Assembly: GCA_016711805.1 (NCBI GenBank) | Contig: JADJSH010000003.1 | Location: forward strand, 248,001-312,000 | Length of the DNA stretch: 64,000 bases | Source: Bacteroidota bacterium | Lineage (GTDB): Bacteria; Bacteroidota; Bacteroidia; B-17B0; Aurantibacillaceae | Direction of reading: 5' to 3' | Shown: piece by piece, positions 19,225 through 29,118 of the stretch | How the letters are laid out: every line of letters starts with the position of its first letter | Numbering within the stretch: position 1 is the stretch's first letter | Notes under the pieces: model-generated | Seen by the model: the letters and a program-made list of their open reading frames with translations, nothing else | Told to the model about the DNA's origin: nothing | The model's database searches: none | Translations under genes and position numbers: made by a program

Positions 19225-22200
19225 TATCTCATTAATGTGATGTTACCTTTTTTAAATGATTCCTCACCGTTATTGCATTTAAATGTCATGTAATAGCCGT
19301 AAACCCCTTGATCTAATAATTTGCCTTTATAAAAACCGTCCCAACCTTTTTTGATATCGTTAGTTTCAAATAATTTTTCGCCCCATCTATCATAAATAGT
19401 TAAATACACTTCCGTTACAAAATTACTTCGAATGTATAGTATATCATTGGCGCCATCATTGTTAGGAGTAAATCCTGTTGGTAAATAAACCACGCCTTCA
19501 TTACATTCGTTCGTTTGTACTATAACATAAATGGTTTTTAAAGCATGCCTGCAGCCATTTTGATCAGTGAAATAAACGGTATATTCTCCTGTTTTTGTTG
19601 GTGTAATTGTAATGGCAGTATTGGTAAGTGCTGTTACATTTGTATTAGGAACTATAGTTAACGTGCCATTATACGGGAAGTTATTTAAAGTAATACTAAC
19701 AGATTCACCCAAAGAAACGGTTGTTGATGTAACAGAAATAGAATTGGTGTTATACGAAAAAGGTAATACGTTGACCGTTGTAGTTAAGTTATTTATACAT
19801 GTATCATTGCCAATAATGGTTCCAATAGTGACAGTGTAATCGGTTGAAACTGGAGGAAAAGCAAGTGGATTTAATATGTTTGGATTTGATAAATATTGAG
19901 CTGGCTGCCATATATAATAATTTCCTCCTGAAGCAGATAATTGAACGGTATCTTGGTCGCATAATAAAACGGTTGGACTTACAGTTAGCACAAAACCATT
20001 TAAATCTACAACTTGCTGACTAGTGTCTTTACAACCATTAGAATCACTTGCAATAAGTGAAACGGTATAAATGCCAGGAGAATTATAAAAATGTGATGTG
20101 TTTTGCTGTGCACTAGTGTTAATGTCGCCAAAGTTCCAAAGCCAACTTACAGGGCTTGTATATGAGGAATCTGTAAACTGTACATTGTTGCCGCAAGGTG
20201 CTATTGTGTAATTAAAATCAGAAGTAATTTTTGGAAAAACAACCATGGATGTTGTGAGTGTTTTTATGCAAAAATTTCCATACAAACTATTTTGTGTTAT
20301 GGTTACAGTGTATATAGTATTTGCTGTTGTTGTGCACGCTGGCAAATTTATCGTTGGATTTGAAAGCCCTGTTGTAGGTTGCCAACTATACGCGTTTCCA
20401 CCATAAGCGTATAAATAAGCTGTTTCGCTATAACATTTTGTTTGAGGAGGAACTATTGTTACTGTGCTTACAGGAACAACGATTGTTTTGATAACAGTGT
20501 CTTTGCATCCAGAGGGTGTTTGAGAAATTAATTGAACTGTATATGTTCCTGAGACGTCAAATAAATAGGTTGGGTTTTGATTTGTAGAAAGAGTATATGA
20601 TGAAAAAGCATCTGCGTAAGTCCAATTTGATGTTGCAGAACCAGGAGTTGTTTGATTTATAAAACTCATATTACTTGAGCAAGAATCAACATTTAAAGTA
20701 AAATCACTCACAGGCTTTGGACTTACTAAAACCTGTGTTGTTAAAGTAGTTGAACATAAATATCCTGGAGAGGTATTATTTATTTGTACTGTGTAAACGG
20801 TAGTTATAGTTGGATTAACTGTTGGGTTTGGAATTAAGCTGTTACTTACCGTTGAAGAGGGTTGCCATGTGTAGCTCGTTCCTCCCTGTGCTAAAAGAGA
20901 AGCGTTTAATCCTCCACAAATGGTTGCTGAAGTAACTGAATTAGTAAAATTATAAACACTTAATGTAGTAGTAGTTTTAGAAAGGCATCCATTTACAGAT
21001 GTTACATTTAGTGCAATGGTATAAGTGCCATTAGCAGTATAAGTATGTGAAGGCGAAACCAAGGATGATGTTGGGCTGTTGTCTCCCCAATCCCAGGTAT
21101 ATACTCCCGCGCCAGAACTATTATTAGTTGTAGAGACCGTATTGCTGCAAGGAGAAGATGTAATACTAAAAACAGAAGCAGGTGCGGGATACACATTAAT
21201 AACAACACTAGCCGTATCGTATAGGTTATTACAAATAGACGTTTTTACATATAGGTTGGCGGTATATGTTCCAACCGCTGTAAATGTTTTAATAGGATTA
21301 AAAATGGTTGATGTAGTATCATTAGCGCCAAAGTCCCATAAATACTCATGCCCAGGCGTACTATTATTTGTAAAGTTTACAGTTAAAGGAATACATCCCG
21401 AAATAGTATTTGTAGAAATACTTGCAATAGCAGAGTTTAACTGAAAATCAATTTTAAAAACACCATTATTGCAATTAGAAGATTGATTAGTATTTGAACC
21501 AAAGCTAGAGCTTGGCCAAGCTCCAGGGGAAACAGGAAAATCATCGTTTCCGTTACAGCCAGCGCATACCGATTGATAAATAATTCCTCGTTTATCAAAT
21601 CTACTTGTTCCGCCATCTACATGCTCTCTGCTAAGGGCACCGCCAAAGTAACTTCCAAACAATATACTATTCATGTTTGGACCCAACACCATTAAATAAA
21701 AATTAAAGCCGTCTGTGGTTGTTTGAATAGCATTTGCAGTGAGTGGCATATTATTAGTAACATTTCCAAAAATGATATTGCCTCCCCAACCTGATAGATA
21801 GATATTTCCTGCACAGTCAACCGAAAATGCCGAAGGAGAAATATTAAGCGTACCATTGCTGTTTCCAAAAACAGTGGAAGCTAATAAGGTATTTAACTGA
21901 GGGGTTAATTTTTGAATATATTGTTTGCTATTAGCGTTTGAGTAAACTCCTGTTGTAATGGGCATATTACCCAAAGATTGACCATATATATAAACATCTT
22001 GTTGCGTATCTAATTGCACAAAATAACTTTGATCATAATCTGTTGTTCCAATATATGTGGCGTGCATAATAGCAGAACCATTCTGTTTTATTTTGCAAAT
22101 ATAACCGTCACATTTTCCTCCGCCGTACGTTGTTTTATAACTTCCTGTGGTTATAGGAAAGTCGGAACTACGCGTGCCGCCTGTTAAATAGATATTTAAA

Positions 22201-23750
22201 GTATCGTCTAACGCCAATGCATAACCAGCATCGTTATCACTTCCTCCAATAAAAGTACTAAACACCAGTCCGCTAAGCGTTGGATTAAATTTTACCAGCA
22301 CTGCATCTTGTCGGCCGCCTAATGCATTATCAATAGCATTTAGGGTAGGAAAATCAGAAGATTTTGTACTACTGTAAATATAAATATTGTCTAAAGTATC
22401 AATTTGAATTTCACCTCTAAACTGATCTCCGTAATTATATTGTAATGAATCTGGCGGGTATTCGGTAATTGGTCCGTAAGGCGTATTGTAAGTTGCAATT
22501 ACATTATTATAATTTACCCCGTCGTTTTCGCTACCACCAATATATGTGGAAGCCAAAAGTGTGTTGCCCGTGCTATTAAATTTTGCTACATAAATATCGG
22601 TTCCATTAGTAAAGTTAGTCCCATTAAACACAAAATTAATAGCGGTTCCACCATTAAAGGTATTGTCGTAACAGCCAACCGTTGTTGGGAAATCAGTAGC
22701 GCTGGTGGCACCATATAAGCACAAGTTGTCGTTTTTATCTACAATTAAACTGGTTACTATTTCGCTAGCGGTTGCTCCTCCTATGTAGGTAGAGTATTTT
22801 AAAAATGCACCGGCAGAATCATATTTTGTAATCACCACATCCGTAAAACCGTTAGAGGCGCTTCCGTTGTAGGTTACATCATAAGCTCCTAAGGTTGTTG
22901 GATAACCAATATTAAAAGCAGTTCCTCCAGTGTATAAACTTCCGCGTGAATCGTAAGTGGCCGTCATCCCAAAGTTATCAGCTGTAGAGCCACTTTGAGC
23001 TGCAAATACTAATAATGGATCTATAATTAATTCCTGACTATGATCGTAATCTTTTAATAATTTAAAAGAAACCGTATTGTCTTTTAAAACAAACTTGCTG
23101 GGAATTTCTATCGTATCTCCATTAATAACTTGAAACACATAAGGCTTTTGTTCTATAGATTCGCTAACAGAAGTACTCACATACAACTCGTTGTTTTTTA
23201 GTTTAATACTGTTAATACCCGAGTAATGAATTTTTATATCACTTGGATTACCAGTAGGTTTTACAATAAAATTATATTTAATAGATTGACTGCCGCCCGA
23301 GTAAATCGCATCAATGTTGTGGTATAAATTATTAACCGAAATGGTCTTGTACTGACGAACATTTGTTGCCCAAGAAGAAGATTGTTTTCCAATAAAGAAA
23401 TTGGCATAATCCTCCGTCATTTCTTTTGATACAACTGTTGGGCTAATATTAGAACCTATAAAATCAATGGTATAAGCATGAAACTTTAGATTTGGCGATA
23501 TAATTTTACCCAGATGCCTTGCTCTGTAATTATCCTTATCATATAAGTGATAGGTCAGCTTTCCACTTTTTTCAATAAATAAGGCTCCACCATCTAATTG
23601 AGCTCGGTGGGTAATGTTAGAATTCCATTGATTTCTGTTTTCAGTAAACTGAATGTGTGATTGCGCATGAACGGGAGGTGTTTTTACCCTTTGTGAAAAA
23701 CCACAAAAGCCAAAAGCGATAAGAATAACTATAAGATAAAGTTTATTCAT
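19224..23750 (-). CDS. Giant SBBP/PKD surface protein with T9SS type-B sorting domain
   Basis: A 1508-aa exported protein; the leader ends around GFCGFSQ. Residues about 30-240 are a conserved N-terminal domain (HIQFTENRNQWNSNITHRAQ). Residues about 250-720 hold SBBP beta-propeller repeats with recurring YIGG and D-x-x-x-N-I-Y-x-x-G motifs. Residues about 780-1330 hold PKD domains (YLWDFGANDTTSTIFNP, WDWGDNSPTSS, WLWNFGDINTS) with Ig-like linkers. The end (about 1415-1508: LPTGFTPNNDGANDILYIR to KKGNITLMR) is a type-B T9SS sorting domain. It probably serves as a long surface adhesin. It is the first gene of the 13.4-23.8 kb operon. Confidence 0.88.
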   Translation of the reverse strand: MNKLYLIVILIAFGFCGFSQRVKTPPVHAQSHIQFTENRNQWNSNITHRAQLDGGALFIEKSGKLTYHLYDKDNYRARHLGKIISPNLKFHAYTIDFIGSNISPTVVSKEMTEDYANFFIGKQSSSWATNVRQYKTISVNNLYHNIDAIYSGGSQSIKYNFIVKPTGNPSDIKIHYSGINSIKLKNNELYVSTSVSESIEQKPYVFQVINGDTIEIPSKFVLKDNTVSFKLLKDYDHSQELIIDPLLVFAAQSGSTADNFGMTATYDSRGSLYTGGTAFNIGYPTTLGAYDVTYNGSASNGFTDVVITKYDSAGAFLKYSTYIGGATASEIVTSLIVDKNDNLCLYGATSATDFPTTVGCYDNTFNGGTAINFVFNGTNFTNGTDIYVAKFNSTGNTLLASTYIGGSENDGVNYNNVIATYNTPYGPITEYPPDSLQYNYGDQFRGEIQIDTLDNIYIYSSTKSSDFPTLNAIDNALGGRQDAVLVKFNPTLSGLVFSTFIGGSDNDAGYALALDDTLNIYLTGGTRSSDFPITTGSYKTTYGGGKCDGYICKIKQNGSAIMHATYIGTTDYDQSYFVQLDTQQDVYIYGQSLGNMPITTGVYSNANSKQYIQKLTPQLNTLLASTVFGNSNGTLNISPSAFSVDCAGNIYLSGWGGNIIFGNVTNNMPLTANAIQTTTDGFNFYLMVLGPNMNSILFGSYFGGALSREHVDGGTSRFDKRGIIYQSVCAGCNGNDDFPVSPGAWPSSSFGSNTNQSSNCNNGVFKIDFQLNSAIASISTNTISGCIPLTVNFTNNSTPGHEYLWDFGANDTTSTIFNPIKTFTAVGTYTANLYVKTSICNNLYDTASVVINVYPAPASVFSITSSPCSNTVSTTNNSSGAGVYTWDWGDNSPTSSLVSPSHTYTANGTYTIALNVTSVNGCLSKTTTTLSVYNFTNSVTSATICGGLNASLLAQGGTSYTWQPSSTVSNSLIPNPTVNPTITTVYTVQINNTSPGYLCSTTLTTQVLVSPKPVSDFTLNVDSCSSNMSFINQTTPGSATSNWTYADAFSSYTLSTNQNPTYLFDVSGTYTVQLISQTPSGCKDTVIKTIVVPVSTVTIVPPQTKCYSETAYLYAYGGNAYSWQPTTGLSNPTINLPACTTTANTIYTVTITQNSLYGNFCIKTLTTSMVVFPKITSDFNYTIAPCGNNVQFTDSSYTSPVSWLWNFGDINTSAQQNTSHFYNSPGIYTVSLIASDSNGCKDTSQQVVDLNGFVLTVSPTVLLCDQDTVQLSASGGNYYIWQPAQYLSNPNILNPLAFPPVSTDYTVTIGTIIGNDTCINNLTTTVNVLPFSYNTNSISVTSTTVSLGESVSITLNNFPYNGTLTIVPNTNVTALTNTAITITPTKTGEYTVYFTDQNGCRHALKTIYVIVQTNECNEGVVYLPTGFTPNNDGANDILYIRSNFVTEVYLTIYDRWGEKLFETNDIKKGWDGFYKGKLLDQGVYGYYMTFKCNNGEESFKKGNITLMR

Positions 23751-23765
23751 TATAGTAAATATAAT

Positions 23766-23798
23766 AAAAAAACCCTGATTGAAAAATCAGGGTTTTAA
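23766..23798. terminator. Bidirectional hairpin between the surface operon and the small membrane gene
   Basis: AAAAACCCTGATT and AATCAGGGTTTT form a perfect stem with a short loop and flanking A/T runs. On the minus strand it lies between the small membrane gene at 23820-24032 and the start of the giant surface protein. Confidence 0.75.
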
Positions 23799-23819
23799 TA
23801 AATTAAAGAAATCTATTTA

Positions 23820-24032
23820 TTATCTTAAAGTGCCGTTTTTGTCAGCCTCTTTGTTTTGTTTCATCATTTGACGTACTTGGTAAGCTAATAAAAATGCGAT
23901 TATTGACCATAAAATAATGTTTGGTCCATGTCCTAATGCTTTCATTCCTCTAAAAATCATTTGAGAAAAATCGCCAATACCATAAAAAACATCAGTCATT
24001 GTAACCATTAAAGTAATCATTAAAGAAGCCAT
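23820..24032 (-). CDS. Small single-pass membrane protein (DUF6341-like)
   Basis: A 70-aa protein with an amphipathic N-terminus (VTMTDVFYGIGDFSQMIFRGM) and one membrane helix (about residues 38-52, NIILWSIIAFLLAY), then a charged tail. From memory it resembles the small DUF6341 family found in flavobacteria, often divergent from a DUF6427 membrane gene as here. I could not check this. Function unknown. Confidence 0.6.
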   Translation of the reverse strand: MASLMITLMVTMTDVFYGIGDFSQMIFRGMKALGHGPNIILWSIIAFLLAYQVRQMMKQNKEADKNGTLR

Positions 24033-24061
24033 ATTAATCTAATTTTAGTAAGTTTACAGCA

Positions 24062-24069
24062 CAAAAATA
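24062..24069 (-). promoter_or_regulatory. Possible -7 box for the small membrane gene
   Basis: TATTTTTG on the minus strand fits TAnnTTTG, about 30 nt upstream of the start codon. No clear -33 box was found at the usual spacing. Confidence 0.3.
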
Positions 24070-24105
24070 GAATTTTTTCTTAAAAAAAACGATTTTCTAC
24101 AAAAA

Positions 24106-25095
24106 ATGATTGTTGGACCTTTAAAAAGTAATGTTCAAGCGGCTATAATTATACTGCTTTTGCTATGTATTGGCGCTTGGCTGGGCACTTTTAGCTATAT
24201 ACACATTAGTACCGAGCAGATTAATTATAAAGAGCATATTTTGTATTCTTTCTTTTTTAGAGCTGGTTTTTCATTTATTGTAAACCAAATCATCACTCTA
24301 ATAGTTGTATTATTAGGAGCTTTGTTTGTTAATTTTTTGGTTATTGAGCAAGAAATCACCTCAAAAACCAATTATTTACCTGCCTTTTTCTACATTTTAT
24401 TTTCCTTTTCTGCTACAACTAAAAGTGCGGTTGAACCAATTTTAGTGGCCAATTTATTTGTCATACCTGCGCTATATTTCTTAATCAACAGTTACCGAAA
24501 GGATTATGCCTTAATGGACGTTTTTAAATCGGGCATTTTTATGGGATTAGCTTCTTTTTTCTGTATACACTATATTTCTGCATTTCCATTAATGTTTATT
24601 GCCTTATTTATACTTCGCCCATTTAATTGGAGAGAGTGGAGTATTATGTTTATTGGTCTTGTTACTCCATTATATATATATGTAAGCATTTGTTATTTAA
24701 CCACTAATGATGCTTTTGTAGTATTTGAAATGATTAAGGAAGCAACTTCTAGTTTACAAAAACTAATTATTTCGGAATATTATTTAGCATTTATTTTAAT
24801 GTCGGGTTTAACGTTAGTATTTGCACTGTTTCACTATTTTTCTAAGGGCTTTGGTGGAAAGGTAAAAACACAAAAAACAAAATATGTGTTATTATGGATG
24901 CTGTTGTTTTGTTTATTAATGGTGTTTTTTGAGCAAGTGTCCGACATGATTTTGCTGCCTTGCATTATTCCTTTAAGTATATTTATTGGAGACTACCTAT
25001 CAGAATTAAAACAATTAAAAATTGCCAATACCATCATGGTTCTTTTTATCGGAAGTTTTTCGCTCATTTATTTACATGCGATTGGTGTTATATAG
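24106..25095 (+). CDS. Polytopic membrane protein (DUF6427-like)
   Basis: A 329-aa protein with about eight hydrophobic helices spread through its length (for example AAIIILLLLCIGAWLGTFSY, IITLIVVLLGALFVNFLVI, FPLMFIALFILRPFNW, YVLLWMLLFCLLMVFF). The layout and divergent position opposite the small membrane gene recall the flavobacterial DUF6427 family. Its function is unknown; possibly an envelope or glycan-lipid protein, but nothing in the sequence proves this. Confidence 0.65.
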   Translation: MIVGPLKSNVQAAIIILLLLCIGAWLGTFSYIHISTEQINYKEHILYSFFFRAGFSFIVNQIITLIVVLLGALFVNFLVIEQEITSKTNYLPAFFYILFSFSATTKSAVEPILVANLFVIPALYFLINSYRKDYALMDVFKSGIFMGLASFFCIHYISAFPLMFIALFILRPFNWREWSIMFIGLVTPLYIYVSICYLTTNDAFVVFEMIKEATSSLQKLIISEYYLAFILMSGLTLVFALFHYFSKGFGGKVKTQKTKYVLLWMLLFCLLMVFFEQVSDMILLPCIIPLSIFIGDYLSELKQLKIANTIMVLFIGSFSLIYLHAIGVI

Positions 25096-25152
25096 GAAAT
25101 CCTTGATTATATAATTTCCTCAAAACATAATTATATACCACATTTAAGGTAT

Positions 25153-25189
25153 GCAGAAAAAGCCTATAAAAACGTATTTTTATAGGCTT
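25153..25189 (+). terminator. Terminator-like hairpin before feoA
   Basis: AAAGCCTATAAAAA and TTTTTATAGGCTTT are perfect inverted repeats with a 3-4 nt loop. It ends 6 nt before the feoA ATG, so it may end the upstream transcript or form part of a feoA leader control. Confidence 0.65.
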
Positions 25190-25194
25190 TACTT

Positions 25195-25449
25195 ATGCAA
25201 ACATTAGATACTTTAACCTTAGGCCAGTCAGCCACCATAAAAGAATTTACCGATGATTTTTTGTCGTTAAAATTTATTGAAATGGGCTGTTTGCCTGGTG
25301 AAAAAATTAAACTATGTAATATTGCTCCTTTTGGAGATCCTATTGCTATTGAGGTTTCGGGTTATGTATTAAGTTTAAGAAAGCAAGAAGCGGCAACCAT
25401 TGTTGTAAAATTAAACCCTGAAAATACTGTTGAGTCCTGTGCCATCTAA
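25195..25449 (+). CDS. feoA: Ferrous iron transport protein FeoA
   Basis: An 84-aa cytosolic SH3-like protein. It contains the LGQSATIKEF start and the FIEMGCLPGEKIKLCNIAPFGDP motif (variant of the usual GLxPGxxV core) and ends with a VSGYVLSLRKQEA block. FeoA binds FeoB and regulates Fe(II) uptake. Its 3' end overlaps the feoB coding start by about 11 nt, so the two are coupled. Confidence 0.93.
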   Translation: MQTLDTLTLGQSATIKEFTDDFLSLKFIEMGCLPGEKIKLCNIAPFGDPIAIEVSGYVLSLRKQEAATIVVKLNPENTVESCAI

Positions 25450-27445
25450 TTTGTCTCATATTTCTGTAGCTTTAGTTGGGAATCCAAATAGTGGAAAATC
25501 AACACTATTTAATTCGATGACCGGCTTGCATCAAAAAACAGGCAATTATGCTGGTGTTACGGTGGATAAACATTATGGCTCTTATAAACATAAGAATCAA
25601 GAATTTAAAGTTACAGATTTACCAGGAACGTATAGTTTATATCCAAAATCATTAGATGAAGAAGTTGCTTGCAGAGCGTTACTTAGCGTTGATGAAAAAA
25701 TAGATGTTGTAGTTATTGTAGCAGATGCGTCTAATTTAAAACGCCATTTATTATTAGCCACTCAACTTATCGATTTAAAAATACCATGCGTGTTGGCTTT
25801 AAATATGATTGATGAGGCTGCAAAAAACAACACGGTTATTTATTATGAGGAGTTAGAGAAATTGATAGATATTCCTGTAATTCCTATCAATTCAAGAAGC
25901 AAGGAAGGAATTCAAGAATTGAAAGAAGCCATTACAAGAGCAAAAATATCTGACACTGTTTTTTATAATTTCGAAAAACAAAAACAATTATTTCCACAGA
26001 TTGATTCTTACCAAACACTCATTCAATTAGCATTAGACACAAAAAAAGAGCAGCCCCATGCAATAAAGGAATTCGAATTAAATGATAATCTTCATTGGTT
26101 TTCTAAAATAAATTACATGGTTGCTAAGTGCATTAAACAACCAGAAAAACTAAATAAAAATTTAACGCAAAAACTCGATACATTTTTTACTCATAAAGTT
26201 TTTGGATTCGCTTTTTTCTTTTTAGTACTCTTTGTAATTTTTCAATTTATTTTTTATGTGGCAGAGTATCCTATGACATGGATAGAAGAAGGCTTCGCCT
26301 ACTTAATGAACACCGTTGCTGTATCTTTGCCTAAAGGACAACTAAGCGATTTATTAGTAAACGGAGTTTTAGCCGGAATTAGTGGCATTGTTGTGTTTGT
26401 TCCACAAATTTCATTATTGTTTTTCTTTATTGCTATTTTAGAAGATACGGGTTACATGGCACGAGCCAGTTTTATTTTAGATAAAGTGATGCGCAAATTT
26501 GGCTTAAATGGCAAATCAGTTATTCCCATGATTAGTAGCGTAGCGTGTGCCGTTCCATCTATTATGAGTACGCGAACTATTACTAATTGGAAGGATAGAA
26601 TGATTACCATTTTAGTAACTCCTTTAATTAGTTGTTCGGCTCGTTTACCTGTATACACATTACTCATTAGTATGATGTTTGCCAAAGATAAATCGATAGG
26701 CATTTTAAATTATCAAGGATTGGTGTTAATGGGAATGTATCTGTTAGGTTTTGGTGCAGCGCTTTTAGCCGCTTTAATTTTAAAACACGTTTTAAAAACA
26801 ACCGAAAAAAGCTACTTCATTATGGAGCTGCCAGTGTATCGTAAACCACAATGGCAAACAGTGGCGATGTTGGTTTTTGATAAGGTAAAAGTATTTTTAT
26901 TTGATGCAGGTAAAATTATTTTAGCAATCTCTATTGTACTTTGGTTTTTAACGAGTCATGCCCCAGGCGATGCTTTTGAGAAATTAGAAAGTAACGCTGT
27001 CGCTACTAATTTGCAAGAAGCTGATTTGAACGCTCAAAAACTGGAGGCATCTTATGCGGGAATTTTAGGAAAGAAAATGGAGCCTGTGATTAAACCACTT
27101 GGCTTTGATTGGAAGATTGGAATTGCCTTAATCACTTCTTTTGCAGCGCGTGAAGTTTTTGTAGGAACGATGGCTACGATTTATAGTAGCGGAGATTCTG
27201 AAAACACAGAAACATTGCGTGAAAAATTAATTGCTGAGAAAAATTTTGAAACACAATTGCCAGCCTACAGTAGCGCAGTGTGTTGGTCGTTGATGATATT
27301 TTATGTGTTTGCCATGCAATGTATGAGCACATTGGCGACTACTTACAGAGAAACAAAACATTGGAAATGGCCTGCCATACAATTAGTTTTTATGACAGGT
27401 TTGGCTTATCTTTCTTCTTTATTAGTGTATAATATTTTGAATTAA
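25439..27445 (+). CDS. feoB: Ferrous iron transporter FeoB
   Basis: About 668 aa. The N-terminal GTPase domain has G1 GNPNSGKST, G3 DLPGTYSL and G4 NMID. The C-terminal half has the membrane permease with two Gate motifs (CAVPSIMSTRTI near 375, later a FAAREVFVGTMATIY block) and about eight helices. It imports Fe(II) at the inner membrane. The start is a choice of GTG 25439 or TTG 25430/25451; no ATG exists before the G1 motif. GTG is preferred here. It overlaps feoA. cysQ follows 6 nt after its stop. Confidence 0.94.
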   Translation: MPSNLSHISVALVGNPNSGKSTLFNSMTGLHQKTGNYAGVTVDKHYGSYKHKNQEFKVTDLPGTYSLYPKSLDEEVACRALLSVDEKIDVVVIVADASNLKRHLLLATQLIDLKIPCVLALNMIDEAAKNNTVIYYEELEKLIDIPVIPINSRSKEGIQELKEAITRAKISDTVFYNFEKQKQLFPQIDSYQTLIQLALDTKKEQPHAIKEFELNDNLHWFSKINYMVAKCIKQPEKLNKNLTQKLDTFFTHKVFGFAFFFLVLFVIFQFIFYVAEYPMTWIEEGFAYLMNTVAVSLPKGQLSDLLVNGVLAGISGIVVFVPQISLLFFFIAILEDTGYMARASFILDKVMRKFGLNGKSVIPMISSVACAVPSIMSTRTITNWKDRMITILVTPLISCSARLPVYTLLISMMFAKDKSIGILNYQGLVLMGMYLLGFGAALLAALILKHVLKTTEKSYFIMELPVYRKPQWQTVAMLVFDKVKVFLFDAGKIILAISIVLWFLTSHAPGDAFEKLESNAVATNLQEADLNAQKLEASYAGILGKKMEPVIKPLGFDWKIGIALITSFAAREVFVGTMATIYSSGDSENTETLREKLIAEKNFETQLPAYSSAVCWSLMIFYVFAMQCMSTLATTYRETKHWKWPAIQLVFMTGLAYLSSLLVYNILN

Positions 27446-27451
27446 TACAGC

Positions 27452-28276
27452 ATGAACTATCACCAATTGCTTCATCAAACAATTATTGCGGCTGTAAAAG
27501 CTGGCAAAGAAATTTTGGAAGTTTACGATACTAAATTTGATGTAGAGTATAAAGATGATAAATCGCCATTAACACTTGCCGACAAAAAAGCAAGCGACAA
27601 AATCATTTCAGAATTAAAGCAATTTGATATTCCTGTCTTGAGTGAAGAAGGCGTTCATGATAGTTTTGAAAAAAGAAATACCTGGTCAAAATTGTGGATA
27701 GTTGATCCATTGGATGGCACTAAAGAATTTGTGAAACGTAATGGTGAGTTTACTGTAAATATTGCATTAGTAGAAGACAATACGCCGACCTTAGGTGTTA
27801 TTTTTTCACCAGTATTTAAAGACATTTATTTTGCAGCAAAAGGTATTGGCTCATTTAAAATTGATAGAGAGTATTTTACTCCTTTGATAAAATCAATTGA
27901 AGATGTAAGCCTTGAAGCATTGTTAACCGCGGCCCAACAATTACCAATTATTTCTAACAGAACTAATTATGTGGTAGTGGCAAGTCGATCGCACATGAGT
28001 ACTGAAACGCACGAACGTATTGAAGCATTAAAACTACAACATAAAGAGGTAGAAATTGTAACTACAGGCAGCAGCATTAAAATGTGTTGGGTAGCCGAAG
28101 GCATTGCCGACGAGTATCCTCGCTTTGGTCCAACCATGGAGTGGGACACAGCAGCAGGGCAAGCCATTTTGCAAGAAGCAAAAGCTTCGTTAATTGATTT
28201 TGAAACTAATGCTCCGATGAAATACAATCGCGAAAATTTGTTGAATAATTGGTTTATCGCAAAACGCAGTCAATGA
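27452..28276 (+). CDS. cysQ: 3'(2'),5'-bisphosphate nucleotidase CysQ
   Basis: A 274-aa Mg2+-dependent phosphatase of the inositol-monophosphatase fold. Metal-binding motifs are LSEEGVHD (about 66-73), WIVDPLDGTKEF (about 84-95) and GPTMEWDTAAGQA (about 225-237). CysQ removes 3'-phosphoadenosine 5'-phosphate left from sulfate assimilation. It lies 6 nt after feoB, though no functional link is obvious. The family is sure; the precise substrate is inferred from the CysQ-like motifs. Confidence 0.9.
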   Translation: MNYHQLLHQTIIAAVKAGKEILEVYDTKFDVEYKDDKSPLTLADKKASDKIISELKQFDIPVLSEEGVHDSFEKRNTWSKLWIVDPLDGTKEFVKRNGEFTVNIALVEDNTPTLGVIFSPVFKDIYFAAKGIGSFKIDREYFTPLIKSIEDVSLEALLTAAQQLPIISNRTNYVVVASRSHMSTETHERIEALKLQHKEVEIVTTGSSIKMCWVAEGIADEYPRFGPTMEWDTAAGQAILQEAKASLIDFETNAPMKYNRENLLNNWFIAKRSQ

Positions 28277-28279
28277 GGT

Positions 28280-28332
28280 TTGCGTTAAGGATTGAAGCGA
28301 AAGCCTGACCCGACATAGGAGGGTAACGCCCA
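28280..28332. repeat. Intergenic palindromic element (GCGTTA...TAACGC)
   Basis: Bounded by TTTGCGTTAAGG and GGGTAACGCCCAAA, whose GCGTTA/TAACGC ends are complementary. The inside is TTGAAGCGAAAGCCTGACCC. It resembles dispersed extragenic elements of Bacteroidota. Only one copy is seen in this window. Confidence 0.4.
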
Positions 28333-28336
28333 AAAA

Positions 28337-28981
28337 CTATAGTTTAAGAAGTTCCGTTTCAATAATTTTACTAATCTCCTCTGCCCTAAATACGACCATT
28401 GCATGAGAACCATCTTTAACGGCATAATCTGCTTTTACATATTTGTGTAGCAGTAATCTATCGCCAGTACCATGAATATGAACATAGTTTTTTGGTAATT
28501 CTTTTCTATCCCAATTTACAATAATGTTTATGCAATTTTTAAAATAATTTTTGGTCATGCTATTAATCATTCCTAAATATTCAGGAATTAAGGCGCTTCC
28601 AAAACCAATAAACCAACGCCCCTCGTAAGCAATTTTACGATGTGTTTTTTCGGAAATCATTTTGTGAAGAGGGACATATTTAAAAAACTTTATAAACCAA
28701 GGTAGCTCAGCTCTATATTTCGAACTTGAAATTAGAAATATTTTTTTCGGGGAAATTATCGTTGAAAGTTCAGCACACAACATGCCGCCAAAAGATACGC
28801 CTAGTAAACAAAAAGGAAGATTAGTATCTATTTGCGGCAAAAACTTTTTCGCATACGATTGCATCGTATCGTTCTTTTCTGGGATTGGCCATTTCAATAC
28901 AATGATTTCAACACCTTTAATGTGGAGGTTTTTATATAATTTTTCAGTAGTACCTAATCCGGGTATTGCGTAAATAACCAT
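28337..28981 (-). CDS. Alpha/beta hydrolase
   Basis: A 214-aa single-domain hydrolase. The start MVIYAIPGLGTTEKLY carries the oxyanion-hole strand, GVSFGGML is the nucleophile elbow with Ser near residue 64, HGTGDRLL supplies the probable acid, and DGSHAMVV carries the catalytic His. It has no signal peptide, so it is cytosolic. Substrate unknown; small carboxylesterases and thioesterases share these motifs. It is convergent with cysQ. Confidence 0.75.
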   Translation of the reverse strand: MVIYAIPGLGTTEKLYKNLHIKGVEIIVLKWPIPEKNDTMQSYAKKFLPQIDTNLPFCLLGVSFGGMLCAELSTIISPKKIFLISSSKYRAELPWFIKFFKYVPLHKMISEKTHRKIAYEGRWFIGFGSALIPEYLGMINSMTKNYFKNCINIIVNWDRKELPKNYVHIHGTGDRLLLHKYVKADYAVKDGSHAMVVFRAEEISKIIETELLKL

Positions 28982-29088
28982 AAAACAAAGATACTAACTA
29001 AGTAAATAATACGTTATATATAAAGTAATAAGATGTTAAAATACTAAAACGGGTTAATAACTTTTTATGAGAGTAATACTTATGACAT

Positions 29089-29096
29089 TATATTTG
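29089..29096 (+). promoter_or_regulatory. Predicted -7 box for enoyl-CoA hydratase gene
   Basis: TATATTTG matches TAnnTTTG about 23 nt upstream of the ATG, implying a very short leader. No convincing -33 element. Confidence 0.4.
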
Positions 29097-29118
29097 TTAC
29101 TACTAAAAATATAAAGAA

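Noticed and set aside
19612..22000. Plus-strand ORFs opposite the giant surface gene
   Set aside because: Antisense shadows of a long, well-supported protein with PKD and SBBP domains.
25153..25189. Riboswitch before feoA
   Set aside because: Only a simple long hairpin with no further conserved elements; more likely a terminator of the upstream gene.
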